Shown piece by piece: positions 33,303 through 45,400 of a DNA stretch of 64,000 nt. This DNA is from Flaccisagitta enflata (Eukaryota; Chaetognatha; Sagittoidea; Aphragmophora): the NCBI GenBank assembly GCA_965153355.1, contig OZ231126.1:110794001-110858000 (forward strand), read 5' to 3'. Position 1 is the first letter of the stretch. Every line of letters starts with the position of its first letter. The position numbers were made by a program, and so were the translations under genes. The notes beneath the pieces were generated by a model. It was not told the origin of the DNA and did not search any database. It saw nothing but the letters and a program-made list of their open reading frames with translations.

Positions 33303-33790
33303 CTTTAAAAAAAGATATCTTAACTTCTTATTTAGATAAGTAAAAAACAAGGTCAACAAACCTTAGTCGCGTGGTAATAAAGGTAATTAAGGTAATTAAG
33401 GTAATAAAGGTAATTAAGGTAATTAAGGTAATAAAGGTATGGGTATGGGGTAATAAAGGTAATTATCTATGCCTTTCATTACCAAACTATAATGAATACC
33501 AAAGTATAATGAATAAAGTAATATGTATCTAAAAAATAACTATCTTTATGATTGCTTTTTTTCTCAATCTCTCCTTATTTCCTCATTTGTTCACAGTACA
33601 GGTGTTCACAGTACAGGTGTTCATGAATCCTGGTCAGTTTAATGATAGCCAATATTTCCCATTGTTACCTTTTTAGAACAGCTGTAAATTGCTGATGTTC
33701 CCTCTCTCTTTCTCTTTTTCTTTCTCTCAGAGAGAAACAGAGAGACAGGGACAGAGTGGAGGAAGAAACACCTGTGATTCACAGCTGCAC
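33303..33790. repeat. GGTAATTAA/GGTAATAAA repeats and spacer
   Basis: Short tandem units GGTAATTAA and GGTAATAAA at about 33372-33465, preceded by AAAAAACAAGGTCA and AGTCGCGTG, also found near 49140 in a dispersed element. No gene. Confidence 0.6.
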
Positions 33791-33846
33791 CAGAGTTATT
33801 GACCAACTTTCAATTGACCAGGACTCATGAACACCTGCAAGAGAGG

Positions 33847-33919
<73 letters not shown>

Positions 33920-34023
33920 CACCTGCATTTTACAGCTGCGCCAGAAAAGAAACAATGGAAAATACTGACCACTTTCAAACTGACCAGGATTCATACACAC
34001 CTGCAGTCTAAATACTTGCAAGC

Positions 34024-34103
<80 letters not shown>

Positions 34104-34236
34104 AACACCTGTATTTTAAAGCTGAGCCAGAAAGGAAACAATGGGGAATACTGACCACTTTCAAATTGACCAGGATTTTCACACCTGCAGTCTGAACACT
34201 TACAAGCTGGAGAGAGATAGAGCAAGAGAGAGAGAA

Positions 34237-34327
<91 letters not shown>

Positions 34328-34431
34328 CACCTGCATTTTACAGCTGTGCCAGAAAGAAAACAATAGGAAATACTGACCACTTTCAATCTGACTAGGAATC
34401 ATACATAACTGTAGTCTAAATACTTGCAAGC

Positions 34432-34509
<78 letters not shown>

Positions 34510-34510
34510 G
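33791..34510. repeat. Higher-order minisatellite with embedded (GA)n
   Basis: Four units of roughly 200 bp, each a 60-110 base GA run plus a spacer of about 115 bases carrying ACACCTGCATTTTACAGCTG, AATACTGACCACTTTCAA and TACTTGCAAGCTGGAGAG. Spacers are over 85 percent alike by eye. Confidence 0.9.
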
Positions 34511-34879
34511 ATGATGACGGCGGCAAAGTCAACGACGACGACGACGGGTGCTCTTCTTCCTCCTATAAGTACTTATTATTTCATTTCTTCTCTTTCTTGT
34601 CTTTCCCTCTCTCTCTTCCTCTTCCTCTCCCACTCCTCCTCTTCCTCTCCACTTCCTCTCCATTTCTAACCTTAGTTAGTCTTTCAATCTTCCATTAACT
34701 CTGATCGCGATCTCAAGAACACTTGCCTGCGCCAATTCCCAAAAAAGGTCAAGGAAAAAAACTGCAAAAACATTTTAAAAAAAGAATTTTGATTTTGTAT
34801 TGGTGCAGTACTAACTGCTCTAACAAAGTTCTCTCTGTCTCTTTGTTTCTCTCTCTCTCTCTGTCTTGCTCTCTGTCTT

Positions 34880-34934
<55 letters not shown>

Positions 34935-35112
34935 AATAAATAGCAAAAGAAAAAAAAACCTGAAAAATATATTTTTGAGGAAAAAACAATAAAAAACAAA
35001 CCAAAAAAAAAAAAAAAACAACGAAAATAAAAAGAAGAAAAAAGAATTCATAATTTTTGTGTTTTTGTGTATTGTGCTTTTCTCTCTCTCCCCCTTCCCT
35101 GTCTCTCCATTT

Positions 35113-35153
<41 letters not shown>

Positions 35154-35481
35154 AGTAATTCTCCTATACTAAAGAACTGTGATTTTCAAAAAAATCTAAT
35201 TTTTCAAACAAAAAACAAAAAACAAAAAAACAAAAAAAAAACAAAAATCAAAAATCAAAAAACAAAAAACAAAAACAAAAAAAAACATAAAAAAGAACCA
35301 AAAAAAAAAAAAAACCTACAAAAATAAATCAATTTTTTTAGCCTGGAAAATCTCATCATAACCTACACATTTTCCATACTCCTCATTCTTAAATTTTTGT
35401 GTTGAAAAGTAATTGCTTGTAAAGTAATTCTTGTGAAAATTGCAATGCTAATTTGGATCACTGGACATTTGAAATAAAAAA
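34511..35481. other. Spacer with CT and A-rich simple repeats
   Basis: (CT)n at about 34850-34932 and 35100-35148, then A-rich CAAAAA repeats to 35310. It is the probable 5' leader or promoter region of the Helentron block; no gene and no clear element start. Confidence 0.5.
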
Positions 35482-36359
35482 ATGGAAAACGACAATCGAC
35501 ATCTTCACCTTTCATCTTTTGATGTACGCCTTAAAGATCCATATCACCTTGGATCAGAACAAGAAAAACTCAAAGACAGAGTGCAGAAACTTGAAGATAC
35601 TCTAACCAAATTGATGCAAAATTTCGTTGAGCAAAAAAACTCAAACGCTACCCTTACTCAAACAAATCTTGAACTTTCGCAAAGACTACAGTTGTCAGAG
35701 AAGGAACTTACAAAAGCCCTTCTTCAAATACAGAAATTGGAACGAAAATCAAACACACTTTATGCTGAGCAGCTGTTGCAAACTCAAATGCTGGAGGATT
35801 TACAAGAAAAATCCTTGGCCAATACCCCAAAAGCGCCGCCTTCTCCGCCGGCCACAATTCCACTTACGACGTCCATGAGTGAATCGCCGTCCTACCCTCT
35901 AGACAACACTTCTCATTCTGAGCTAACATCCCCGGCCTTTCACTCGACGCCGTCTCCTCTTCCTCTATCTCCATCTTCTACTCCTATTCCTCCCACCTCT
36001 CCCCCTCCTCCTGGATGGCAAAAGGTTGAGCGAAAGAACAAAAACAAGAACAAGAAAAAGCCTCATCAAGTCAACATTCATTTGAATCCAAACTACAATG
36101 TAAACAACGCAAATGGAGAGAACCCGTTTTCAAGAAGCCAATCACCAAATACCCAACTAAGCAGCTCCCCAGTACAACAAGCGCCTTGCCCTTCAATCAA
36201 TGCCTGGAACAAAGTTCGCCACACGCCCAGGCCATTGGTAATGAGTTTTAAAATGAAGTTTACATTTTAGATGTGTCATAGTCCTATACATGTGTTTTAA
36301 ACTGCTAATGACTGGTGACACTTTATGTGATTCTTGTTTATTCCCTGTCTGTCTGTATG

Positions 36360-36416
<57 letters not shown>

Positions 36417-37966
36417 GGCCCTGAAGGGGACAAAGTCCTGTAGAACACAGGGGGAATCTGTCCGTCCGTCCATCCATCCACCCCCCCCGCCCCATGCTCA
36501 GGCCTTTGTTTCATTTGGGGCCTATATTGACCCAAATTCTGCCAAATAGCAAAAATCCAAGCAATATGGCCTAAATCTATGCGAAATGGCCCAAATTTGG
36601 ACTAAAAACCCCAATTCTGATCAGATGTAGATCATTTTGGCCCCTTAGACCTATGTTGTGGCCTCCAATACCTAGATTCTGACCAGATTTGGGCCATTTT
36701 TCTTGGATTTAAGCCATTATGCTTGGATTTTGGCCAAATGCTTAGATTTTGGCTATTATGCTTGGAATTAGGCCATTTTGCTTAGATTTGGGTCATATTG
36801 TTTGGATTTGGGCTATTTGGCAGAACGGACAAACAGACAGACAGATGGACAGATGGATAAACAGATTCCCCCTGTGTTCTACAGGACATCGTCCCTATTG
36901 GGGCCGCTGCCCTGCTCACCCTCAATATAAATCACTCAATATTCAAGCAGGGCACGGGTACTGCTGACCATTTACTGCCTTTGGGCTGCTATTCTTTCTC
37001 TTTCTCTTTCTCTTTCTCTTTCGCTTTCTATTTTTCTCTCTCTCTCTCTCTCTCTCTTTCGCTTGAATTCTTTTTTTTTTCATCCTTTTTTGTTTTCACT
37101 TTTTATTTTCTTTCTTCCTTTTTTTCCTCTCCATTTTTTCTTTATTTCTTTGTTTTGTTATCTTTTGAGAAGCGGCACCAAAGAGGAGAGGACTTATGAT
37201 TCCATCAAAGACAATTTTCTCTGGTTTTTGTGATTTTTCTGTCCCCCCTTCCCCTTTCCTTTAGACTGAGACTTCACAGTTTCAGCTATATTACTCACTT
37301 TATCTTCATGAATATCAGGTTCAAGAGCAACAAGATGAACTTTCTGTTCCTTCTGTGAGAACTTCAGCACCATTCAACATCCACGTTTACCAGGACAGTA
37401 ACGGCAAAAGGAGTAATCCTGGCAATGTTGAGGCTGAAGTGAAAAAACTAATGCTCCAAAAAAAGGGTCCCAACTTTGACTTTGTAATTCATTACCATAA
37501 CTCCTACCATCTTCCCGGAACCCTTTATCAAGTGAAAAATAGGGACCACTCCAACTCAATGGTTATCATAAACATTGGCACCAATGATGTGAGATACCGT
37601 CAAGATCCCCTCACATGTGATCACCCCCTTTCTCTGCTCAACCCACACAATACCATGGCTGAAATCATCTCAATTCTCAAGAAACAAACTGCACCAGAAA
37701 ATATAATCATTCTGGAGTCAATCCCATCAACCAAAATGAACATGGAAACATACAACAATGAAAATTACAAACTAAGCATGAATCACAACATCAGATATGC
37801 CTACACCCTGGTCCGAAAATCTCACATTTGGAAAAAAGATAAGTATCACATTCATAACGCTTTTAGACATCTTGTTTCTAAGTCTGTTGCTGCTGCAATC
37901 ATGAAAGTACATCCTGTTCATGCCTACAGAATGCAGATGCCCTGGGTGTCTGAACCAGTTCATTAG
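35482..37966 (+). CDS. Coiled-coil protein with SGNH-hydrolase-like domain, two exons
   Basis: Exon 1 is 35482-36237 and exon 2 is 37319-37966. GTAATG donor and CAG acceptor join in phase 0, giving 467 residues. Residues about 25-115 form a coiled coil; 120-180 are Pro/Ser-rich; a Lys/Asn-rich patch follows. Exon 2 shows the SGNH/GDSL layout: block I as HVYQDSNGKR (Ser in place), a GTND block (INIGTNDVRYR), and a C-terminal Asp...His pair (DKYHIHN). Similar esterase-type domains occur in ORF1 proteins of CR1-type retrotransposons. It lies upstream of, and on the same strand as, the USP and Rep-helicase frames, so it may be cargo of the Helentron. Its intron holds a MITE. Confidence 0.6.
36412..36970. 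mobile_element. Foldback MITE (GGGGCCGC...ACAGGGGGAATC family) in an intron
   Basis: Inverted ends pair GTCCTGTAGAACACAGGGGGAATCTGT (about 36440) with its complement near 36862-36905, each followed outward by the CGGCCC-type end. The centre is made of roughly 20-bp TTGGGCCATTTTGCTTGGA-like repeats. Same family as 51140-51770. Confidence 0.7.
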
Positions 37967-38096
37967 ATTCTCTTATAATATTGTCTCTTTTTAATCCATA
38001 TCTCATTTTAAAGTTTTATCAAGTTTGTGTGACCCACTGGTAGATCTATTGGATCATTAAATTTTCATTGTTACTCAGTATATTCTATCAGAGACC

Positions 38097-39419
38097 ATGT
38101 TGCCTCCACTTCTACTAAAAAATACTGTGTCAACTGTTGATAGAAATGCATGCTTTGCAAACAGTGTTATTCAAATTTTAAGAAGAATCCCTGATATAAA
38201 AAATAGCATTAATGCTCTAATTCCAGAAACTAGTATACATGCAGAACTTAAAAAAATATTTTCAGCTGAAGGGACTCAAAGAAAAGTTAGTGCATCAAGA
38301 TTGAGATCAATAGTTGGTGGACATTTTGCTTCTGGTGCGCAAATGGATTGTAAAGAGTTTTTTGATGAACTGCTAGAAAATTTGCCCATACCCTTTAATG
38401 ATCTTTTCAGGTATAAAATAAAACAGTATTTTAACTTCATCCGTTCTAATGTTCGTCCTGCATGTCACTATTGTCATCTTGTAGAGGACCCTGTAATTGA
38501 ACTGGGGACATCTTTGCCTGTTTCTTTATATGGTTTTGGTGAATTATCCTTACAAAGTCTTGTTGACATATATTTCAATTTTGAAGTACTTGAAAAGAAA
38601 TGCAGTAAGTGTCCCAACCAACCGGAACAAACATATCATCTTATCAAAGAGTTTTTTGACCCAGGACCTTTTTTGATAATTCAATTAAAACGATTTGAAC
38701 TGAAAAACAATGTTTTGAAGAAAGTACATACTTTTGTTCCTGGTACTTTTATTTTAAATGTAAATGGAATATGCTTTAAGCTTATCGCTATGATTAATCA
38801 CATTGGTGAATTCAACAATGGTCATTATATAACCTTACTTGAACAGAATGAAAAATGGTATATTTGTGATGATGACGATTTTCCTAAAGAAATTTCAAGA
38901 ACAAATGTATTTTCCAAAGAAAATTATCTTTATTTTTTTGAAAAAATAACTGAAGATGTTGGATCATCCAATCAAGTAAATCCTTTAGTGTCTCTGCCTA
39001 GCCCATTTATATCTAATAATAGCTTACCTTTGACTTATGCACAAGCAACAACAAGTTCTCAAATTACCAAAACATGTTCATCAAGTACAGCTGAATCATC
39101 TCATTCTTCTGGGCTAAAATCATTATTTTCTAAAAAAGGAAAAACATATATAGAATTAGTTGATATATCATCAGACGATTCAGATGAAACAGCTGTATTT
39201 GTCCCAAAGCCAAGTGTTACCAACACTTTACTATCCACTTTGCAAGATTTTCCTAAAGAAATCTCAAGCTGGTTTTCAAGTAAATCTTATAGTTGTAATG
39301 TTGGTGAGCAACCTTTTTTGAGACCTCCTCAACAGCACAGGATGATAAAAGGAAAAATTTACCTTCAAACACAACATCACATCAAAAATCACACAAAAAC
39401 CACCATTAAAGCAGAATGA
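38097..39419 (+). CDS. Ubiquitin-specific-protease-like protein
   Basis: A 440-residue frame. The Cys box is NACFANSVIQ (Cys about residue 18), matching the USP pattern Asn-x-x-x-Cys-Phe-x-Asn-Ser. The His box is GHYITLLEQNEKWYICDD (about residue 242), as in USPs. Two CxxC pairs (CHYCH about 123, CSKCP about 170) form the usual zinc site of the fingers region. The catalytic core is compact (about 285 residues), followed by a Ser/Thr-rich tail. The function would be removal of ubiquitin from protein substrates. The 3' end overlaps, in a different frame, a Gln/Pro-rich extension of the Rep-helicase frame, so the two may once have been one protein. Confidence 0.75.
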   Translation: MLPPLLLKNTVSTVDRNACFANSVIQILRRIPDIKNSINALIPETSIHAELKKIFSAEGTQRKVSASRLRSIVGGHFASGAQMDCKEFFDELLENLPIPFNDLFRYKIKQYFNFIRSNVRPACHYCHLVEDPVIELGTSLPVSLYGFGELSLQSLVDIYFNFEVLEKKCSKCPNQPEQTYHLIKEFFDPGPFLIIQLKRFELKNNVLKKVHTFVPGTFILNVNGICFKLIAMINHIGEFNNGHYITLLEQNEKWYICDDDDFPKEISRTNVFSKENYLYFFEKITEDVGSSNQVNPLVSLPSPFISNNSLPLTYAQATTSSQITKTCSSSTAESSHSSGLKSLFSKKGKTYIELVDISSDDSDETAVFVPKPSVTNTLLSTLQDFPKEISSWFSSKSYSCNVGEQPFLRPPQQHRMIKGKIYLQTQHHIKNHTKTTIKAE

Positions 39420-42400
39420 ACCAAAACACCCGCAGCAACCACAACAACCACAGCAATCAAAGCAACAGCTACCACAGCATTATAAAAGCCATAATTTACC
39501 TTCAAACACAACATCACAAAAAAAATTACACAAACAACCATTAAAGCAGAATGAACCAAGACACCCGCAGCAACCACAGCAATCAAAGCAACAGCAACCA
39601 CAGCATAATAAAAGGCAAAATTTACCTTCAAACACAACAACACAACAAAAATCACACAAACAACCATTAAAGCAGAATGAACCAAGACACCCACAGCAAC
39701 CACAGCAATCAAAGCAAACACAGCAATCAAAGCACCCACAACCACAGCAAAACAAAAAACAACCAAAGCAACCACAGCAATCGCAGCTTTCACAGCAACC
39801 ACAGCCAAGCAAAAAGCAGAACTTATCATCATGCACAACAACACAACCAAAATCACAGAAACAACCACATTCTTCAGAACAACTGATACATGAAAAACCT
39901 ATGACAGAAAAACAAAAAAAGAAAAAAAATGACCAACCTGAAAAAACATTGTCTATTCCGGGAATGAAAGAATGTTACATAAAAGTTTTTAGAATAGACA
40001 AGGAATTAGGATTATCAATATGCAAGAATTGTAATGAAATGCTTAAAAACTTAAGATTACATATTAAAAAAATCCCCTCTTGTAATGAATATTATTTTAA
40101 ATATTTTCCATCTGAGATGACCATGGATGAAAATGAAAAAAAAGAAAACACAAGGCAAAGGGTAAGAAAACATCGAGAATCAGCCAAAAAAAAGGGTAAC
40201 GTTGTTTTAAAGAATGAAGAAAAAGAAAAGACAAGGCAAAGGGTAAGAAAACATCGAGAATCAGCAAAACAAAAAGGTAACATTGTTTTAAAGAATGAAG
40301 AAAAAGAAAAGACAAGGCAAAGGGTAAGAAAACATCGAGAATTAGCAAAACAAAAGGGTAACATTGTTATAAAGAATGAAGAAAAAGAAAAGACAAGGCA
40401 AAGGGTAAAAAAACATCGAGACTCAGAAAAAACAAAGGGTGAAAAAAAGTTTAAGAAGAAAAGAGCAGATGAAAAAAAAAATGAGAGGGAAAAAGAAAGA
40501 AAAAAAAATAAGGCAGCCTATGATAAGAAAAGAGCAGATGAAAAACAAACAGAAAGGGAAAACGAAAAAGAAAAGGATCCTGTGAAATATAATTTGAAAA
40601 GAGCTTTAGAAAAACAAAATAGTAGATTTAAACTTTTAGATACTGTCTATAAGAGAAAAAGAGCTTATGCAGAGGCTATTAGAGATGGAAGAACATATTT
40701 ATGTGTTTCCTGTCACCGTAAATTATTCAAAAATGGAGTTTCAGCTTTAAAAGAAAATTGGATTGAATTGCAAGAAAAGCAATTCCCGTCTTATCTGAAG
40801 AAGTGTATTGGTAAAGTTATAAGGAAAACTTTTCCCAGACCTGTAAAGAATGGAACTGTAGAAATTCAACATGTAGATTATATATGTCACACTTGTAGCC
40901 GCTACATGGACAAAGGTACTATGGCTCCAATGTCTAATCAAAATAAGCTGCAGTTGATAGATAAATCAAAATATCCAGAGTTGAAATTGAAAGAGGTTGA
41001 AAATCAGCTAGTAGCGCCAAATCTCATTTTTCAAAAAATAAAATTATTGCCAAAAAGTAGATGGAATGCTATGATAGATAAAACAGTTAATGTTCCGATT
41101 CCATTAGAGGAAATATCCCATACAATTGACCAACTCCCCCGTAGGCCATCTGATGCGTGTATTATTCCTGTGCAGTTAAAAAGAATGAAAAAACTTAAAA
41201 ATGCACACAAACAAGAATATATCGATTGTCATAAGATTGTCAAGGCTATAGAGACAATGAAAGAATTAGGAAATCCTTATTATAAAGACATAAACCTAGA
41301 TGTGGATAAATACTTTGAAGAATGCAAAGCCTCAAGTAGTGACGCCTTTTCATTTTCTGTTGACAATCAAAATATTTCTGATGATCATATTTCCTCTGAT
41401 GATGATTTTGATACGGCTTTGTTAGATAATCTTGTTAACTCTACTGAAAGTAAAGAAGTTGATAACGAAGAAGAAAAAGAATATATTGAGAATGATACTG
41501 TTCGAAAGTTTCAATTTAACTACAATGCATCTTCATGTTTTGCTGATAATCTTCCTGAAATACGAACAAAGAGCAATATAACTGTTGAGACAGAAGAAGA
41601 GCCTGTTGTTATTGCTCCTGGAGAGGGAAAGATTCCGACCGGTTATCCTGATAATTGGGAGTGTAAATCATTTCCTACTCATTTTCCTGATGGTAAAAAT
41701 GATATGAGTGAATCAAGAGATAGACAACTATCTGAACCATATTATATTACTCAGCGAATCATGAATGTTGATCCTAGATTTGCAAATGACCCTGCTTATT
41801 CTTTTGCCTATGCAGCATATTATGAAAACAAACAAATGGAGAGTAACATAAGTCTTGCATTCCAAAGAGGAAATAAACATGTTGGCAGTGATGGGAAAAT
41901 GATTTATAGCCTAGATGATGCGACCATGATTATGGATAAAATGAAAAATACACCAAGATATTGGCAAACAGCTCGTTATGAATTAAATGCAAAAGTAGAG
42001 AATCTGGGTCCTTTTGATTTCTTTTTCACATTGTCCTGTGCTGATATGAGATGGGCTGAGAATTTTACTTCTCTTTTAGATGGTCATAATGTTACATACA
42101 CATGCTTACATGGTGAAGAGGAAATTTTGGTGGATGGTAAATCTTTGGATGACTTTCTTGCTGCATATCCATCAAAGCATAGTATGATCAAAGACAATTT
42201 ACTTAATGCCACCCTTGATTTTCAGCAAAGATTAAAAGAATTTGTTAGAATTATAATCATGGGAAAGTCATCAAGCATACCATCCAAGTACTATAACTAT
42301 CGCATAGAATTTCAGTTTAGAGGGGCTCCACACGCTCATGGAGTGTTATGGGTTGATTGGGAAAACATGCCTCTATTATCCCAAGTTGAAAGAAAAAATT

Positions 42401-45400
42401 TCATTGAGGCTAAGAATCTAATAAGGAATTGTCAAAAATTATCTGAGCACCACAAAGTAGCAATGGAGAAAGTTGCTGATCTTGCTATATCTGTCTCTTT
42501 AAGAAATCCAGCCGTAAGTGAATTAGTGAAAGAGGTACAAATACACAGGCATACGGCAAAAGCTTGTAAAAAATATGGCACAGAGTGTCGTTTCAATTTT
42601 CCAAAATTTCCAACTCACAAAACTATTATTAGCACTCCATCTAATTATGCTTATGATGATGAAAAGGAAAGAAACAAAAATATGAAAAGATACTCTAAAG
42701 TAATGGATGCTGTTAAAGATGTATTAGAAGATGAAGAAAAAATGAAAAAAATTTGTGCTTTCAAGCAAAACGAATTGGAAAATTGTGTTGAAAAATCAAG
42801 AATACGATACAGGCTCAATCTTTTATTAGAAAATGCAGATTTTCATAATGAAAGTTTTTCTCATGTACCTGATGATTTACAGTATCTCTTTAAAGACACT
42901 TTGACTGGTGATGGTACAGCCCATTTGCCTGCTATTAAGGCTGTTTTAGATACTATACCTAATCTTGATGACAAAGAGGATTCCTTAGTAAAAGAAAGAA
43001 TTGAATATTTGCTCAAGTTTGCGGATTTTGATGTGAAAGAGTATGCTGATGTAAACTCTAAATTAGAGGAATATGAAAATGCTCTGGCAGTGAATAAATC
43101 TGGATACCGTCCTTATTACAAAAGAGATGTTTCTGAAACAATGGTGAACACTTACAATCCTGAATGGTTATCTGCTTGGAATGGTAATATGGACATTCAA
43201 TTGTGTTTAGATTTCTTTGCTGTTATAACCTACATAAGTGATTATTACTCCAAAGATGACAGTGGTACTATGCAACTACTGTTGGATGAACTTAAGGCTG
43301 CTGAAAATGAGGAATTAAGGACAAAAATGAGACGGTTACAGTCAGTTTTTATCACTCATCGACAGATGGGTGAAAGTGAAGCATACTATAGAATTCTTCC
43401 TCATATGCATCTTAAGGGCTCCAATGTAGAAGCAGTCTTTGCTGCCACTGGTTTTAATCCTAGTCGCATTTTACAGAGGATTGATGATAAAAATGCTCGT
43501 AAGTGTGATAATGTTGTGGAAGTTCATGGAAGAGAAGGAAAGTATGAAGAAAAGGCATCTGTGTATGAAAAATATTTAAGAAGAGATTGTGATTTGCAAC
43601 CAGAACTAAAAAATCTTTGTTATGCTCAATTCATTAAAATGTACACAAGTCAGAGGCAATTACCAAAAGGACATAAGTTTAAGCCTGAAAAAACAAGAAA
43701 AGTATTTGATTCAGAAGGACAACTAATTGTTGATGATATAATCATAACAAAAAATATTGATGATGAATTAGAGGTTTTTAAACTTCCTCAGTATATTAGG
43801 ATAAAGCATACACAGGAGAATGAGCCTTCCTTCATGAGAAAAAGAAAAATGGCTGTTATGAGGTTATACAAATATAATAAAACAAAGAGACTCCATGAAT
43901 TTCTTTACTCTGAACTACAACTGTATCATCCTCACACTAACATTGAAGCTCATGGTCGTGAGTACTGCCTTCTTGAAGAAAAAGATGATTTAGAAGTTTG
44001 TCAGAGAACATATGAAGAAAGTGAACTTTTCAAAGTTAAAAGGAAAGTCATGCCTTTCTTGGAAAATGTTGAAGAGGGAATGGCAGCAGCACGAGAATTT
44101 AGAGACTCTCTTGGAGCTGAACTTGATCCACAAAATGAGCAAGAAAGGATGGAGTATGAAGATGTTGATCTGGAAGACAATCCTGATTATGCCTCTAAAG
44201 ATTTTGAAGGATTACCTGATGATTCCCATGTGACGCCTCCTTTATTTAAAGTAACATCTTTGAGACCGGATGATGAACTTTTTCCCCTAATTCATAGAAT
44301 GGATATTGATCAAAGAATGATAGTTGATATTGTTTTAGAATACATTAAAAAAATAATTATATCAAGAAAAGTACCTTTTCAACATGTGCCTCCAAGAGTT
44401 ATCATTCAAGGAGGAGCAGGTGCGGGAAAAAGTTCAGTGATCCATGTTATTGTACAATTAGTGGAAAAATTGTTAAGACAATCAGGTGATAATATAGATC
44501 ATCCATTTATTCTCCCTTTATCTGTTACAGGAACAGCAGCAGCTAATATTGATGGAATGACATTACATAGTGCTTTTAATTTTCCATTTTCTAATGAATT
44601 TATGTCACTTTCAGATAAAACAAGAGATCAAAAAAGAGAATTTTTGAAAAATCTGAAAACAATTATTATTGATGAATTTAGTATGGTTAAAGCTGACATG
44701 TTATATCAAATTGACCTTAGACTAAGAGAGTTACTTCAAAATGTAAATGAACCTTTTGGAGGATGTTCTGTTTTGTTGTTTGGTGACATTCTTCAATTAA
44801 AGCCAGTTATGGGAAAATATATCTTTGATTTACCTCGATCTCAAGATTACCATGCTTCTTATCATATTGCTTCACTCTGGAAATCTTTTTTTGTTGTTGA
44901 ATTACTGACAAATCATAGGCAAGGAGAAGATTTCTCTTATGCAGAAGTATTGAATAGAATAAGAACTGGTTCACAAACAGATGAGGATTATGACTTACTT
45001 CAGCAAAGAGTTAAACCTTACAATAGTCCTGATATTCCACAAGATGCACTTTGGGTAACTCCTTTAAATAAAGATGTCAATGAAATAAATCAACATAGAT
45101 TAGATATGTTAAACACGGAGCTTTATCAAATACCAGCCATAGTAAAAAGTTTTGCTCAAAAAAATGTAAACCCAAGAACTGCTAGTGATGAATCAATTTT
45201 TAATACTCCTCTCCAAAATACACTTATGCTCAAAGTAGGTGCAAAAGTCATGTTAACTTATAATCTTGATGTTGTAGACTCTTTAACCAATGGTGCATTT
45301 GGTGAAATTGTAGGCTTTCAGTTTACTAACACTGGTGAAGTAAAAAGTGTTTTAGTTCATTTTAAAAATGAAAAAGTTGGAAGAAACAAAAGAAAGAATT

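Noticed and set aside
34749-35327. Frames rich in Arg/Glu or Lys/Asn
   Set aside because: They come from CT/GA and CAAAAA simple repeats.
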